The notes beneath the pieces are model-generated. The model saw nothing but the letters and a program-made list of their open reading frames with translations. It was not told where the DNA came from and searched no databases. A DNA stretch of 64,000 nt, taken from Pseudoalteromonas carrageenovora IAM 12662. GTDB taxonomy: Bacteria; Pseudomonadota; Gammaproteobacteria; Enterobacterales; Alteromonadaceae. The stretch covers positions 1,677,154 through 1,741,153 of the forward strand of contig NZ_LT965928.1 of assembly GCF_900239935.1 (NCBI RefSeq). The letters run 5' to 3'. This document shows positions 7,176 to 18,105 of the stretch, piece after piece (within the stretch, counting starts at the first letter, position 1; every line of letters starts with the position of its first letter). The position numbers and the translations under genes are program-made.

Positions 7176-9458
7176 CTATATTTTACACGCGCCGCCTGCA
7201 CAATCGTCATCTTCGACTTCTGGCGTGTCGTCTTGTGCATCAGATGCACCATCGCGTGTATTATGGTAGTACAAGGTTTTAACACCTAATTTGTAGGCGC
7301 CTAGTAAGTCTTTTAATAAGACTTTCATAGGTACTTTACCACCTTCGAATTTGCTTGGATCATAATTAGTATTGGCCGAGATAGTTTGGTCAATAAATTT
7401 TTGCATTATGCCTACAAGTTGCAAGTAACCATCGTTTGATGGAATATCCCACAATAGCTCGTAATTATCTTTCAAACGTTCGTACTCAGGCACAACTTGT
7501 TTTAAAATACCGTCTTTACTTGCTTTAACGCTAATGTGACCACGTGGTGGCTCAATACCGTTAGTTGCGTTAGAAATTTGCGACGATGTTTCTGATGGCA
7601 TTAACGCACTTAGTGTTGAGTTACGCATACCGTGCTCTTGAATGCTCGCACGAAGTGAATCCCAATCTAGGTGAAGAGGTTCATCACAAATTTTGTCTAG
7701 GTCACGTTTGTACGTATCTGTTGGCATAATACCTTGAGAGTACGTTGTTTCGTTAAACTTAGGACATGCACCACGTTCTTTAGCAAGCTCATTAGACGCT
7801 TTCATTAAGTAATATTGAATCGCTTCAAATGTTTTGTGAGTTAGCGCATTTGCGCTGCCGTCTGAATAACGCTTACCGTTTTTAGCTAAGTAGTATGCGT
7901 AGTTGATTACACCTATACCTAACGTACGACGTCCCATAGTGGCATTACGTGCAGCCGGTACTGGGTAGTCTTGGAAATCAAGTAAGTTATCAAGTGCACG
8001 TACTGCAAGCTCAGCGAGTTCTTCAAGCTCATCAAGTGACTCTATTGCACCTAAGTTAAACGCAGATAGTGTACAAAGAGCAATTTCGCCTTCTTCGTCG
8101 TTCACGTTATTTAGTGGCTTAGTTGGCAATGCAATTTCTAAACATAAGTTAGATTGGCGAATTGGCGCCACTTTAGAAATAAACGGGCTATGCGTATTAC
8201 AGTGATCCACATTTTGTAAGTAAATACGACCTGTGCTCGCACGCTCTTGAGCAAACATTGAGAAAAGCTCAATTGCTTTAATACGCTTTTTACGAATTGA
8301 GTCGTCTTGCTCGTATTTAATGTATAACGCGTCAAACTCGTCTTGGTCTTCAAAGAAGGCGTCGTAAAGACCTGGTACGTCTGATGGGCTAAATAACGTA
8401 ATGTAGTCGTCTTTAATTAAACGAGAATACATTAATTTATTAAACTGTACGCCGTAATCTAAGTGACGAACACGGTTGTCATCTACACCACGGTTATTTT
8501 TAAGTACGAGTAGGTTTTCTACTTCTAAGTGCCAAAGCGGGTAGAACAATGTTGCTGCGCCGCCGCGTACACCGCCTTGTGAACAGCTTTTAACCGCTGT
8601 TTGAAAGTGCTTGTAAAATGGAATACAACCGGTGTGGTATGCTTCGCCGTTACGAATATGGCTACCTAGAGCACGAATACGACCTGCGTTAATACCAATC
8701 CCCGCACGCTGAGAAACGTATTTTACAATAGCTGACGACGTTGCATTGATTGAATCAAGGCTGTCGCCACATTCAATAAGTACACAAGAGCTAAATTGAC
8801 GAGTAGGCGTACGTACACCCGACATAATAGGCGTAGGCAATGATATTTTGAACATTGATACCGCATCGTAAAAACGTTTGATGTAATCAGTACGTGTTTC
8901 ACGTGGGTAGTCAGAGAACAAGCTCGCGGCCACTAAAATATATAAAAACTGTGCACTTTCGTAAATTTCACCCGATACACGGTTTTGAACTAAGTATTTA
9001 CCTTCAAGCTGTTTTACTGCTGCGTAGCTAAAGTTAAGATCGCGAGAATGATCTAGGTATGCATCTAGCTCGTCAAGCTCTTGCTCTGTGTAATCTACAA
9101 GTAAATGAGCGTCGTAGCGTTTGTCTTCAACCATTTTTGTTACGTGGTCAAATAAACGTGGTGGCTCAAACTGACCATACGCTTTTTTACGTAAATGGAA
9201 CACGGCTAAACGTGCCGCTAAGTACTGGTAATCAGGCGATTCTTTTGAAATCTGATCTGCAGCTGCTTTAATAATGGTTTCGTGAATATCTTTAGTACGA
9301 ATACCGTCGTAAAACTGAATGTGTGATTTTAATTCAACTTGCGAAACCGATACGTTTTTTAAACCTTCGGCGGCCCATTCAATAACGCGATGGATCTTAT
9401 CCAGATCAAGAGGCTCTTTACGCCCGTCACGTTTGCTTACAGATAACTGTTGGTTCAT
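7176..9458 (-). CDS. nrdA: Ribonucleoside-diphosphate reductase class Ia, alpha subunit
   Basis: The large catalytic subunit, 760 residues from the ATG at 9458 (MNQQLSVSKRDGRKEPLDL). That start aligns with E. coli NrdA and has an AAGGAA site; an upstream in-frame start at 9518 would add 20 unrelated residues. The N-terminal ATP-cone (to ~95) gives allosteric dATP control. The active site shows SSCVLIECGDS, NLCLEIALPTKP and NATNGIEPPRG. The C-terminal redox pair is in CAGGACKI. Regulation by NrdR and DnaA is suggested by the boxes upstream, which occur twice. Confidence 0.97.
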   Translation of the reverse strand: MNQQLSVSKRDGRKEPLDLDKIHRVIEWAAEGLKNVSVSQVELKSHIQFYDGIRTKDIHETIIKAAADQISKESPDYQYLAARLAVFHLRKKAYGQFEPPRLFDHVTKMVEDKRYDAHLLVDYTEQELDELDAYLDHSRDLNFSYAAVKQLEGKYLVQNRVSGEIYESAQFLYILVAASLFSDYPRETRTDYIKRFYDAVSMFKISLPTPIMSGVRTPTRQFSSCVLIECGDSLDSINATSSAIVKYVSQRAGIGINAGRIRALGSHIRNGEAYHTGCIPFYKHFQTAVKSCSQGGVRGGAATLFYPLWHLEVENLLVLKNNRGVDDNRVRHLDYGVQFNKLMYSRLIKDDYITLFSPSDVPGLYDAFFEDQDEFDALYIKYEQDDSIRKKRIKAIELFSMFAQERASTGRIYLQNVDHCNTHSPFISKVAPIRQSNLCLEIALPTKPLNNVNDEEGEIALCTLSAFNLGAIESLDELEELAELAVRALDNLLDFQDYPVPAARNATMGRRTLGIGVINYAYYLAKNGKRYSDGSANALTHKTFEAIQYYLMKASNELAKERGACPKFNETTYSQGIMPTDTYKRDLDKICDEPLHLDWDSLRASIQEHGMRNSTLSALMPSETSSQISNATNGIEPPRGHISVKASKDGILKQVVPEYERLKDNYELLWDIPSNDGYLQLVGIMQKFIDQTISANTNYDPSKFEGGKVPMKVLLKDLLGAYKLGVKTLYYHNTRDGASDAQDDTPEVEDDDCAGGACKI

Positions 9459-9621
9459 TTGCCTGTATTCCTTGGGGATTATGTATTTTGACCAATGCTT
9501 TATACCTCGCAATAGCAAGGTACATACTCATTTATTATAAGTTTCACCGTATTGGCGAATTTAATTGAATAACATTTGGCCACAATATCTGGTGTTGTTC
9601 AATTTAGAGATCACAAGATAG

Positions 9622-9876
9622 TGTGGTCTGAGTTGTTTTGCAAGGGACATAATTGCCCCTGTTTGTGGATAACTTTGGGATAACGTAATTGTGTTAGTAG
9701 ACACTCACCTTCGAACAATCATTTAAGTTGAAATATGTAAAAATCAACTAATGATCTGCTAAATTTACGCAATTTGAAAATAAATTTCGACTGGTTTTTT
9801 TATCATCAAGCTTTGCGTAAAAACTAACACGATCACAATATATAGTGTTTATTAATTAACATAGCACTATATGTGG
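9622..9876 (-). repeat. nrdA upstream region, proximal copy of a direct duplication
   Basis: This ~255-bp stretch is repeated almost exactly at 10279-10512. The matching stretches include TGTGGTCTGAGTTGTTTTGC, the DnaA-box segment, and the 3' part from CTAATGATCTGC to the NrdR boxes. The copies differ by a ~21-bp indel in the middle (about 9710-9749) and scattered substitutions. This copy is nearer nrdA. Confidence 0.85.
9664..9672 (-). promoter_or_regulatory. DnaA box (proximal copy)
   Basis: TGTGGATAA is the exact complement of the consensus DnaA box TTATCCACA. DnaA sites regulate nrdAB in E. coli. A second, degenerate TTGGGATAA follows 7 bp later. Confidence 0.6.
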
Positions 9877-9879
9877 CTT
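9833..9879 (-). promoter_or_regulatory. Pair of NrdR boxes (proximal copy)
   Basis: Box 1, TCACAATATATAGTGT (9833-9848), fits the 16-bp NrdR consensus acaCwAtATaTwGtgt at 15 positions. Box 2, GCACTATATGTGGCTT (9864-9879), is weaker. Their starts are 31 bp apart, the spacing known for NrdR repressor pairs. They lie 375-421 bp before the nrdA ATG, implying a long leader if they cover the promoter. Confidence 0.7.
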
Positions 9880-10278
9880 CAGTGTACTACCTAAGTGAAT
9901 TGTTTAGTGTTCATGGTAGAACGCTTTTATAAATGAAAAGCATAATTAGAGGTAAGATATAGAAATGGGCTAAAAGATAGCCCATTTAAATTTATACAAA
10001 GAGCATGCTGCTCAGTGTAATAATTTTAAAAATACCTATTATTACACTTTCTGATATTTCTATAGATAAACTGAACTTCAACTTTAGTTATCCTAAATCT
10101 GAGTTTAGTCACTTGCCGATAATATAAGAATAAGATACGCTCAAACTTCCACACTAGGGCGCTTTCCTAAAATTTTAGCAAGTGTCTTTGCTAACATCAT
10201 ATTCAAACCTTGGGTATGATGTTAGCCCCTCCACCTAGTTGAAATATCAATTCCATCAAAGTGTTAATAAAACTTTAA
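9880..10278. other. Hairpin-rich spacer between the duplicated nrdA control regions
   Basis: No convincing gene. It holds three perfect inverted repeats. The first is AAATGGGCTA / TAGCCCATTT (9963-9987, loop 5). The second is AGTGTAATAAT / ATTATTACACT (10014-10048, loop 13). The third is GCTAACATCATA / TATGATGTTAGC (10190-10226, loop 13). None has a clear T tract. They may be remnants of whatever was inserted or duplicated here, or structured parts of a long leader. Confidence 0.5.
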
Positions 10279-10512
10279 TGTGGTCTGAGTTGTTTTGCAA
10301 GGGACATACTTGCCCCTGTCTGTGGATAACTTTGGGATAATGTAATTATGTTAGTAGACGCTCACACATAAATGACAATTAAACTAATGATCTGCTAAAT
10401 TTACGCAATTTGAAAATAAATTTCGACTGGTTTTATTATCATCAAGCTTTGCGTAAAAACTAACATAATCACAATATATAGTGTTTAATAATTAACATGG
10501 CACTATATATGG
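10279..10512 (-). repeat. nrdA upstream region, distal copy of a direct duplication
   Basis: Second copy of the segment at 9622-9876, same orientation, ~234 bp. It ends inside the last codons of gph, so the gph stop codon overlaps an NrdR-like box. The copy keeps the DnaA box and both NrdR boxes. Confidence 0.85.
10321..10329 (-). promoter_or_regulatory. DnaA box (distal copy)
   Basis: TGTGGATAA, exact complement of the DnaA consensus, at the position equivalent to the proximal copy. Confidence 0.55.
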
Positions 10513-10515
10513 TTG
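10469..10515 (-). promoter_or_regulatory. Pair of NrdR boxes (distal copy)
   Basis: TCACAATATATAGTGT (10469-10484) is identical to the proximal box 1. GCACTATATATGGTTG (10500-10515) is box 2. The start-to-start spacing is again exactly 31 bp. Box 2 overlaps the end of gph, including its TAG. Confidence 0.65.
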
Positions 10516-11183
10516 AATCCATCAATCGGACTTTGCCAGTTAAAGTTGGCATTCCAGCTAACAGCTTCGTCAATGCTAGGTACATAGCCCCAAAGTGCTG
10601 TGGCGGTATGCATACCTGCAGCTTTGCCTGCTTGAATGTCACGCTGTGCATCGCCAACGTACAAGCAGCGTTTAGGGTCTACCCCCATCAGCTTTGCACT
10701 ATGTATAAGTGGTAAAGGTGAGGGTTTAGCCTCAGCTAAAGTATCGCCACTGATCACAACACTTGCATCTTTTAAAGCGGGAATAGCAGCCACTAAAGGA
10801 TCAGTTAAAAAGCCGGGCTTGTTAGTCATGATCCCCCATTTGATCTTTTTATGAGAAAGCGCAATAAGTAGTGGTTCTATACCAGAAAAACAAACGGTTT
10901 GATTTGCTATGTTTGCAGCATACTCATCAACGAGCTGTTTTATAAGTGTGCTTTGTGCTTGCTCAGGCCATAACGTTTTAAAACCAGCTTCTAATAATGC
11001 ACCAGCACCGTTAGAGGCAGCAGGGCGATAAACATCGCTGGTTACTTCATCTACGCCTTGCGAGCGAAGTACAGCATTCAAAGCAGCGCCTAAATCATCT
11101 GCGGTATCAAGAAGCGTACCGTCTAAGTCAAATAAAAACGCATCGTAATTTACAAGTGAAGTGGGGGTTTGAGAGCTAGCCAT
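10503..11183 (-). CDS. gph: Phosphoglycolate phosphatase, HAD superfamily
   Basis: A 226-residue HAD-IA phosphatase. Motif I is FLFDLDGTLLDTADDLGAAL with the nucleophile and acid Asp pair, motif II is MTNKPGF, motif III has Lys in AEAKPSPLPL, and motif IV is YVGDAQRDIQAG. Gph removes 2-phosphoglycolate formed in DNA repair. Its start overlaps the ubiG stop by one base (TAATG), the usual ubiG-gph pairing. No terminator follows; the duplicated nrdA control region begins at its last codons. A broader HAD specificity cannot be excluded. Confidence 0.88.
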   Translation of the reverse strand: MASSQTPTSLVNYDAFLFDLDGTLLDTADDLGAALNAVLRSQGVDEVTSDVYRPAASNGAGALLEAGFKTLWPEQAQSTLIKQLVDEYAANIANQTVCFSGIEPLLIALSHKKIKWGIMTNKPGFLTDPLVAAIPALKDASVVISGDTLAEAKPSPLPLIHSAKLMGVDPKRCLYVGDAQRDIQAGKAAGMHTATALWGYVPSIDEAVSWNANFNWQSPIDGFNHI

Positions 11184-11893
11184 TAAGCTAACTTCTCAAA
11201 ATGAAGTATGTAATTAACGCTTACATCTGTATTTAGTGTGTATTGCTTTGAAAACGGGTTATACGTTAATCCTGCACTTGCACGCACTTTTAATCCAGCT
11301 TGCTCTGCCCATACGATTAATTGCGCAGGCTTAATAAACTTTTTATGGTCGTGCGTACCTTCTGGTACCATTTTTAGCAGCTTTTCAGCGCCAACAATGG
11401 CATACAAGTAAGACTTAGGTGTTTTATTAAGGGTAGAGAAAAAAACGTCTGCGCCTGGTTTAGCAAGCTCTGCTACAGCATGAATGATAGAGGCAGGGTC
11501 GGGCACGTGCTCTAACATTTCCATACAGGTAATCACGTCAAAGCGTTCAGGATGCTGTGACGCAAATTCTTCGGCAGGTACTTTTATGTAATCTACATTT
11601 ACACCTGTTTCTAAACTGTGTAATTTGGCAACAGTTAAGGGCTCTTGCCCCATGTCTATGCCTGTTACGTTTGCCCCCATACGCGCCATACTTTCACTGA
11701 GTATGCCGCCACCGCAACCTACGTCGAGTGTTTCTTTGTCGAATAGGCCTTGAGTTTTATTAGCTATAAAGTCTAATCGTAATGGGTTAATTTCGTGAAG
11801 AGGTTTAAACTCCCCATCTTGGTCCCACCAACGCTCTGCGATGGCTTCAAATTTTGCTATTTCTGCGTGATCTACATTTTGATGTTCGGTCAT
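11183..11893 (-). CDS. ubiG: Ubiquinone biosynthesis O-methyltransferase
   Basis: UbiG performs the two SAM-dependent O-methylations of ubiquinone synthesis. The ATG at 11893 ([20 protein letters not shown]) aligns with E. coli UbiG and has a GAGGAAG site. Longer frames from 11995 lack support. Visible motifs are [20 protein letters not shown], the SAM-binding [19 protein letters not shown], and [11 protein letters not shown]. The product is 236 residues, normal for the family. It is divergent from gyrA, as in E. coli, and coupled to gph. Confidence 0.95.
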   Translation of the reverse strand: MTEHQNVDHAEIAKFEAIAERWWDQDGEFKPLHEINPLRLDFIANKTQGLFDKETLDVGCGGGILSESMARMGANVTGIDMGQEPLTVAKLHSLETGVNVDYIKVPAEEFASQHPERFDVITCMEMLEHVPDPASIIHAVAELAKPGADVFFSTLNKTPKSYLYAIVGAEKLLKMVPEGTHDHKKFIKPAQLIVWAEQAGLKVRASAGLTYNPFSKQYTLNTDVSVNYILHFEKLA

Positions 11894-12071
11894 AAAATAC
11901 TTCCTCGTCAATCTGAGGCCATTATATAGGGCTAAATTGATAAATCGCAAAGTTTTGCGCCTGTAAATCCAAATTAATTGTGATAGCATGGTCACTTAGA
12001 AATAATAACAAATACTCTTGGCGCCTAATACCGGGTTGCAAAGAGCTGATACTGAAGGAATGTGATATCAA

Positions 12072-14771
12072 ATGACTGATCTCGCCAATGAAATTCTGCC
12101 AGTCAATATTGAAGACGAGTTAAAAAACTCCTACTTAGATTACGCGATGAGTGTAATTGTAGGACGTGCACTACCAGACGTACGTGATGGTTTAAAACCT
12201 GTTCACCGCCGCGTTTTGTTTGCAATGAACGAGCTTAGTAATGATTGGAACAAGCCTTACAAAAAATCGGCCCGTGTGGTCGGTGATGTAATCGGTAAAT
12301 ACCACCCACACGGCGATAGTGCAGTTTATGACACAATAGTCCGTATGGCACAGCCATTCTCTCTACGTTATATGCTTGTAGATGGCCAAGGTAACTTCGG
12401 TTCGGTTGATGGTGATTCAGCAGCGGCAATGCGTTATACAGAAGTACGTATGGCAAAAATGTCGCATGAGTTATTGGCCGATCTTGAAAAAGAAACGGTT
12501 GATTTCGTACCTAACTACGATGGCACAGAGCAAATTCCTGACGTTTTACCAACGAAGGTTCCTAACTTATTAGTAAATGGTTCATCAGGTATTGCGGTAG
12601 GTATGGCGACTAACATCCCACCACATAACTTAACTGAAGTGGTTAATGGCTGTTTAGCACTTATTCAAAATCCTGATTTAACTATTCATGAGTTAATGGA
12701 TTATATCCCAGGCCCTGACTTCCCAACTGCTGCAATTATCAACGGTAAAAAAGGCATCGAACAAGCCTATTTAACTGGCCGTGGTAAAGTGTACATGCGT
12801 GCACGCGCCGACATCGAAACCGATGAAAAAACGGGTCGCGAAACAATCATCGTTCATGAAATTCCTTATCAAGTAAATAAAGCACGCTTAATTGAAAAAA
12901 TAGCTGAGCTTGTTAAAGATAAGAAAATTGAAGGCATTAGCGCATTACGTGACGAATCTGATAAAGACGGTATGCGTATCGTCATTGAGATAAAACGTGG
13001 TGACGTAGGTGAAGTAATATTAAACAACTTATATTCTCAAACCCAGTTACAAACTGTGTTTGGTATGAATATGGTTGCGTTAATAAATAATCAACCTAAG
13101 TGTTTTAACTTAAAAGAAATGCTTGAAGAGTTTATTATTCACCGCCGTGAAGTAGTAACTCGTCGTACAGTATTTGACTTACGTAAAGCTCGCGACCGTG
13201 CACACACGCTTGAAGGCTTAGCAATTGCACTTGCTAACATTGACCCAATAATTGATCTTATTCGTAAATCTCCAACACCTGCTGAAGCTAAAGTTGCTTT
13301 AACAGCGCGTCCGTGGGAATTAGGTAATGTACAAGCAATGCTTGAAAAAGCCGGCGAAGACAATGTAGCTCGTCCTGATTGGTTAGCTGCGGAGTTAGGT
13401 ATTCGTGATGGGCAGTACTATATTTCTGAGCAACAAGCTCAAGCAATATTAGATTTACGCTTACACAAGTTAACAGGTCTTGAACATGAAAAGATTTTAA
13501 CTGAATATCAAGCGCTTTTAGATTTAATTGCTGAACTATTATACATTTTGGCTACACCTGAGCGTTTAATGGAAGTTATTCGTGATGAGCTAGTTGAAAT
13601 AAAAGAGCAATATGGTGATGAGCGTCGTACTGAGATCAACGCTGCTGCACACGATATTAGCTTAGAAGATTTAATTACTGAAGAAAACGTCGTTGTTACG
13701 CTTTCTCACGAAGGTTATGTTAAGTATCAGGCGTTATCTGATTACGAAGCGCAGCGTCGTGGTGGTAAAGGTAAATCTGCAACGAAGATGAAAGATGAAG
13801 ATTTCATTGAGCGTTTATTAGTGGCAAACACGCACGATACAATATTGTGTTTCTCAACTGCAGGCCGTTTATACTGGCTCAAAGTTTACCAGTTACCACT
13901 TGCAAGTCGTGCTGCGCGCGGCAAGCCAATTGTTAACTTATTGCCACTTGAAGATGATGAGCGTATTACTGCTATCTTACCTGTACGCGAGTACGAAGAT
14001 GATAAATACATCTTTATGGCTACAGCATTTGGTACAGTGAAGAAAACACCACTTACAGCATACAGTCGTCAACGTGCGAGCGGTATTATTGCGGTTAACC
14101 TAAATGAAGGCGATAGCCTAATTGGTGTTGATATTACCGATGGTAGCAATGAAATTATGTTGTTTACTGATGCAGGTAAAGTTGTACGCTTTAAAGAAGC
14201 TGAAGAGTCAGCAGTGGTTGATGAAGACGGCAACCCAGTACTTGATGAGCAAGGTAACCCTGAAATTCGTTTCAAAGGTGTACGTCCTATGGGCCGTACT
14301 GCTACCGGTGTTCGTGGTATTAAAATGGCAGATGATCAACGCGTAGTATCGTTAATTGTACCAAAAACTGACGGTGCTATTTTAACCGTTACTGAAAATG
14401 GTTACGGTAAACGTACACAACTTGAAGATTACCCATCTAAGAGCCGTGCAACACAAGGTGTTGTATCTATTAAGGTGAGTGAGCGTAACGGTGCTGTAGT
14501 AGGTGCTGTACAAGTTGACGATAACGATGAAATAATGATTATTTCTAATCGTGGTACCTTAGTACGTACTCGCGTTAATGAAGTTTCTACGGTTGGACGT
14601 AACACGCAAGGTGTTATTTTGATCAGAACTATTGACGAAGAGCAAGTAGTTGGTTTACAACGTATCGAAGAGATTGAAGTTACAGAAAGTGACTTAATTG
14701 ATATTGAAGACGTTGAAACAGTTGATGCAGTTATAGACGAAGCCGTGGATGACAATCCTCCTTCTGAATAA
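12072..14771 (+). CDS. gyrA: DNA gyrase subunit A
   Basis: The 899-residue breakage-reunion subunit of gyrase. The catalytic Tyr122 is in [11 protein letters not shown]. The quinolone-resistance region [19 protein letters not shown] carries Ser83 and Asp87, the sensitive type. The GyrA box QRRGGKG near residue 560 starts the beta-pinwheel C-terminal domain, which ends in an acidic tail ([20 protein letters not shown]) typical of proteobacterial GyrA. A GAAGGA site precedes the ATG at a longish spacing. A strong terminator follows. It is monocistronic and divergent from ubiG. Confidence 0.98.
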   Translation: MTDLANEILPVNIEDELKNSYLDYAMSVIVGRALPDVRDGLKPVHRRVLFAMNELSNDWNKPYKKSARVVGDVIGKYHPHGDSAVYDTIVRMAQPFSLRYMLVDGQGNFGSVDGDSAAAMRYTEVRMAKMSHELLADLEKETVDFVPNYDGTEQIPDVLPTKVPNLLVNGSSGIAVGMATNIPPHNLTEVVNGCLALIQNPDLTIHELMDYIPGPDFPTAAIINGKKGIEQAYLTGRGKVYMRARADIETDEKTGRETIIVHEIPYQVNKARLIEKIAELVKDKKIEGISALRDESDKDGMRIVIEIKRGDVGEVILNNLYSQTQLQTVFGMNMVALINNQPKCFNLKEMLEEFIIHRREVVTRRTVFDLRKARDRAHTLEGLAIALANIDPIIDLIRKSPTPAEAKVALTARPWELGNVQAMLEKAGEDNVARPDWLAAELGIRDGQYYISEQQAQAILDLRLHKLTGLEHEKILTEYQALLDLIAELLYILATPERLMEVIRDELVEIKEQYGDERRTEINAAAHDISLEDLITEENVVVTLSHEGYVKYQALSDYEAQRRGGKGKSATKMKDEDFIERLLVANTHDTILCFSTAGRLYWLKVYQLPLASRAARGKPIVNLLPLEDDERITAILPVREYEDDKYIFMATAFGTVKKTPLTAYSRQRASGIIAVNLNEGDSLIGVDITDGSNEIMLFTDAGKVVRFKEAEESAVVDEDGNPVLDEQGNPEIRFKGVRPMGRTATGVRGIKMADDQRVVSLIVPKTDGAILTVTENGYGKRTQLEDYPSKSRATQGVVSIKVSERNGAVVGAVQVDDNDEIMIISNRGTLVRTRVNEVSTVGRNTQGVILIRTIDEEQVVGLQRIEEIEVTESDLIDIEDVETVDAVIDEAVDDNPPSE

Positions 14772-14780
14772 TTGAAATTG

Positions 14781-14806
14781 AAAAAGCGGCTAAGGCCGCT
14801 TTTTTT
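14781..14806 (+). terminator. Rho-independent terminator of gyrA
   Basis: AAAAAGCGGC, loop TAAG, GCCGCTTTTTTT: a GC-rich stem with a seven-T run, 10 bp after the gyrA stop. Confidence 0.9.
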
Positions 14807-14887
14807 AATGTTGTTGAAAAAAATTAATAGAGCATAAATTTTATTATTTATGCTCAGTAGTTAAATTACTGGAATGAGGCAAAGGTA

Positions 14888-15970
14888 ATGAGTAAATACA
14901 ATTTTTGTGCGGGGCCAGCCATGCTTCCGCAAGCGGTTATGCAAAAAGCACAAAAAGAATTTTTGGATTGGCAAGATTTGGGTGTGTCTGTGATGGAAAT
15001 AAGCCATCGCAGCAAAGACTTTTTAGCACTCACAGCTAAATGCGAAGCCAGCCTTCGTCGATTAATGAACATTAGTGATGAGTTTGAAGTGCTATTTATG
15101 CACGGTGGTGGTCGCGGTCAATTTAGTGCCGTTCCTTTAAACTTGCACCAAGAAGGTAAAGCTGCGGTTTATTGCGAAAATGGTGTGTGGTCTAAAAGTG
15201 CAACGGATGAAGCTAATAAGTTTACTAAAGCAACCTCTATTGATGTACGTAATGATGCTAATGGCGAGTTTTCAATAAAACAAGTAGCTGACTGGGTTTT
15301 ACCTGCTGATGCATCGTACATTCACTACTGTCCTAATGAAACGGTAGATGGACTAGAAATTTTTGAAGTACCAACACACCCAACGGCGCCAATTGTCGCA
15401 GATATGTCATCGACTATTTTATCGCGCGAGATCGACGTTAATAAATTTGATTTAATCTATGCTGGTGCACAAAAAAATATCGGTCCATCGGGTATTTCAA
15501 TCGTTATTGTTCGTAAATTATTACTCGAGCGTAAAGGTCTAGCAAAGCCAGGGATTTTAGATTACGCCCTTGAAGCAAAACAGGGTAGCATGTTTAACAC
15601 TCCACCTACTTTTGCATGGTATTTAGCTGCACAAGTATTTGAATGGCTCGAAAGTAATGGCGGCGTTAAAGCAATGGAAGCTCAAAATATTGCAAAAGCG
15701 CAGTTACTTTATGATTTCATTGATGAATCTTCTTTTTATACCAATAAAGTAGCTAAGCATTGTCGTTCACGAATGAATGTTCCATTTTGGCTTAATGATG
15801 AAAGCTTGAATGAAAAGTTTGTTACGCAATCTAAAGACGCAGGTTTGTTAGCACTTGAGGGTCACAGAATAGTTGGCGGTATGCGTGCAAGTATTTATAA
15901 CGCAATGCCTCTTGAAGGTGTTCAGGCGCTTGTGGATTTTATGGCTAGCTTTGCAAAGGAGAATAGCTAA
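14888..15970 (+). CDS. serC: Phosphoserine aminotransferase
   Basis: A 360-residue PLP enzyme of serine and pyridoxal phosphate synthesis that converts 3-phosphohydroxypyruvate and glutamate to phosphoserine. It begins [18 protein letters not shown], has the family [10 protein letters not shown] and MHGGGRGQF, and the PLP lysine in [12 protein letters not shown]. Length is normal. The stop overlaps the aroA start by one base (TAATGG), giving the conserved serC-aroA operon. The spacing to the gyrA terminator suggests its own promoter around 14810-14870. Confidence 0.97.
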   Translation: MSKYNFCAGPAMLPQAVMQKAQKEFLDWQDLGVSVMEISHRSKDFLALTAKCEASLRRLMNISDEFEVLFMHGGGRGQFSAVPLNLHQEGKAAVYCENGVWSKSATDEANKFTKATSIDVRNDANGEFSIKQVADWVLPADASYIHYCPNETVDGLEIFEVPTHPTAPIVADMSSTILSREIDVNKFDLIYAGAQKNIGPSGISIVIVRKLLLERKGLAKPGILDYALEAKQGSMFNTPPTFAWYLAAQVFEWLESNGGVKAMEAQNIAKAQLLYDFIDESSFYTNKVAKHCRSRMNVPFWLNDESLNEKFVTQSKDAGLLALEGHRIVGGMRASIYNAMPLEGVQALVDFMASFAKENS

Positions 15971-17247
15971 TGGAGCAACTTCGCTTAGAGCCTATTTCTC
16001 GTGTAAACGGCTCAGTAACTTTACCTGGGTCAAAAAGCTTATCAAACCGTATTTTATTATTAGCAGCACTTGCTAATGGAACAACCGTTGTAGAGAACTT
16101 ACTTGATAGTGATGATATTCGTCATATGTTGGGGGCTTTAAAGCTTTTAGGTGTAAATGTAACACTTAATGAAGAGCACACCATAGCGACTGTAAATGGC
16201 GTAGGTGGCATTTTTAAAACGCCTAGTGAGCCTTTGTTTTTAGGCAATGCGGGTACGGCATATCGCCCTTTAACAGCTGTGCTTGCGGCTGTAAGTGGCG
16301 AATATGAGTTAATAGGCGAGCCACGCATGGAAGAGCGCCCAATAGGGCACTTAGTTGATGCACTGCAAGCACTAGGCGGTGACATTACTTACACTAAACA
16401 TAAAGATTATCCACCACTTAAAATAGTGGGTGGGCAAATAAATGGCGGAGAAGTTGAAATTGACGGCAGTATTTCAAGTCAATTTTTAACGGCTTTATTA
16501 ATGGCAGCTCCTTTATTTAGCGGTGATACACACATAACAATTAAAGGTACTTTAGTCTCTAAGCCTTATATTGATATTACTTTAGGCGTTATGGCTCGTT
16601 TTGGAATTAATGTTCAACACGATAATTATGCAACCTTTAAAGTAAAAGGTGGTCAACAGTACCAATCACTTGAACGCATAATGGTTGAAGGTGATGCATC
16701 TTCGGCTTCTTATTTTGTTGCAGCAGCAGCTATTGCTGGCGGCGAGATTGAAATTAAAGGTGTTGGTGCTAAATCGGTTCAAGGTGATATTGGTTTTGCA
16801 AAAGTAATGGAACAAGTAGGCGCTAAAGTAGAGTGGTATGATGAGCGTTTAGTGGTTAGAAAGGGCGAATTAAAAGGCGTAGACATTGACGCTAATTCTA
16901 TCCCTGATGCTGCTATGACACTTGCAACCGTTGCGCTTTTTGCCAAAGGCCCAACAGCTATTCGCAATATATATAACTGGCGCGTAAAAGAGACAGATCG
17001 TTTATATGCAATGGCTACCGAGCTTCGAAAAGTAGGTGCGCATGTAGTCGAAGGTGAAGATTTTATAGAGATCACACCACCGGAAACATTTAATGACGTT
17101 GCTATTGATACCTATGACGATCACCGTATTGCTATGTGTTTTTCAATGGTTGCCGTAGGCGGAAAGCCTATAACCATTAATGATCCTAAGTGTACTTATA
17201 AAACATTCCCTACTTTTTTCAATGTTTTAGCGTCGGTAAGTGAATAG
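15970..17247 (+). CDS. aroA: 3-phosphoshikimate 1-carboxyvinyltransferase (EPSP synthase)
   Basis: The sixth shikimate-pathway enzyme, joining PEP to shikimate-3-phosphate. Class I signatures are visible: [35 protein letters not shown] (PEP loop), and [12 protein letters not shown] and KDP-type motifs near the end ([14 protein letters not shown]). It has 425 residues, as usual. It overlaps serC by one base and is probably translated by coupling. The G96-equivalent loop GNAGTAYRP retains the alanine and glycine of the glyphosate-sensitive class; this is read from sequence only. Confidence 0.97.
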   Translation: MEQLRLEPISRVNGSVTLPGSKSLSNRILLLAALANGTTVVENLLDSDDIRHMLGALKLLGVNVTLNEEHTIATVNGVGGIFKTPSEPLFLGNAGTAYRPLTAVLAAVSGEYELIGEPRMEERPIGHLVDALQALGGDITYTKHKDYPPLKIVGGQINGGEVEIDGSISSQFLTALLMAAPLFSGDTHITIKGTLVSKPYIDITLGVMARFGINVQHDNYATFKVKGGQQYQSLERIMVEGDASSASYFVAAAAIAGGEIEIKGVGAKSVQGDIGFAKVMEQVGAKVEWYDERLVVRKGELKGVDIDANSIPDAAMTLATVALFAKGPTAIRNIYNWRVKETDRLYAMATELRKVGAHVVEGEDFIEITPPETFNDVAIDTYDDHRIAMCFSMVAVGGKPITINDPKCTYKTFPTFFNVLASVSE

Positions 17248-17309
17248 GGCTTTTATAACTATTTATAAAAAGTTACACACTTATAGCAGATATATTTTAA
17301 TAACTGACG

Positions 17310-17315
17310 TATAAT
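17310..17315 (+). promoter_or_regulatory. Candidate -10 element before cmk
   Basis: A perfect TATAAT 40 bp before the cmk start. The upstream hexamer at 17-18 bp is poor, so a promoter here is only possible. Confidence 0.3.
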
Positions 17316-17354
17316 GTCGCGGTTTATTTAGGTGTGCATTGCAGGAGGTTTTAA

Positions 17355-18065
17355 ATGCAGGCGTTATTAATGCCCGTGATCACCGTTGATGGCCCAAGTG
17401 GTTCAGGTAAAGGAACTGTTTGTCGCTTGTTAGCCGACAAGTTAGGGTGGGATGTGTTAGATAGCGGTGCGATTTATCGCGTTTTATCTTTAGCTGCACT
17501 TCATCACCAAATTGCATTAGATAATGAAGAAGGGTTAGTCCCGCTTGCTGCAAACTTAGATGTGCAGTTTTTGGTAGATAGCCAAACTAATGCAGGAAAA
17601 GTTATTTTAGAAGGCGAAGACGTAACAACCACTATTCGTAATGAAGAAGTGGGTGCAGCTGCATCGAAAGTAGCTGCTTTACCTCGCGTTCGTGAAGCAC
17701 TATTACGTCGCCAGCGTGCGTTTCGCACTGAAAATGGCTTAATTGCTGATGGCAGAGATATGGGCACTGTGGTATTTCAAGATGCGCCGTTAAAAATATA
17801 TTTAACCGCTAGCGCAGAAGAACGTGCTCGTAGACGCTTTGTTGAGTTGAATGAGCGCGGCCATGATGTTACACTAAGTGGTCTATTACAGGACATTCAA
17901 GCTCGTGATGAGCGCGATATGAATCGTGCCGTTGCTCCGCTTGTACCTGCAGAAGATGCTATCGAGATAGACACTAGTGAGCTTAATGCTCAGCAAGTGT
18001 TTGATAAAGTTATAACTTTAGTTGATATTGCAATCTCTGAAGGTCGGCTTCCTAAACGAAGCTAA
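17355..18065 (+). CDS. cmk: Cytidylate kinase
   Basis: A 236-residue (d)CMP kinase. P-loop [20 protein letters not shown] near residues 15-34, then LDSGAIYR, the CMP-specific insert region with [34 protein letters not shown], and [11 protein letters not shown]. The ATG at 17355 has a textbook AGGAGG site 7 bp upstream; a second in-frame ATG at 17370 is not needed. It heads the conserved cmk-rpsA-ihfB cluster. Confidence 0.96.
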   Translation: MQALLMPVITVDGPSGSGKGTVCRLLADKLGWDVLDSGAIYRVLSLAALHHQIALDNEEGLVPLAANLDVQFLVDSQTNAGKVILEGEDVTTTIRNEEVGAAASKVAALPRVREALLRRQRAFRTENGLIADGRDMGTVVFQDAPLKIYLTASAEERARRRFVELNERGHDVTLSGLLQDIQARDERDMNRAVAPLVPAEDAIEIDTSELNAQQVFDKVITLVDIAISEGRLPKRS

Positions 18066-18105
18066 ACACTTTTTATGCGCCAGCAGGATGCCAGTGCTAT
18101 TTTAA

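Noticed and set aside
12318..12332. Quinolone-resistance substitutions in gyrA
   Set aside because: Ser83 and Asp87 are both present; the region is the sensitive type.
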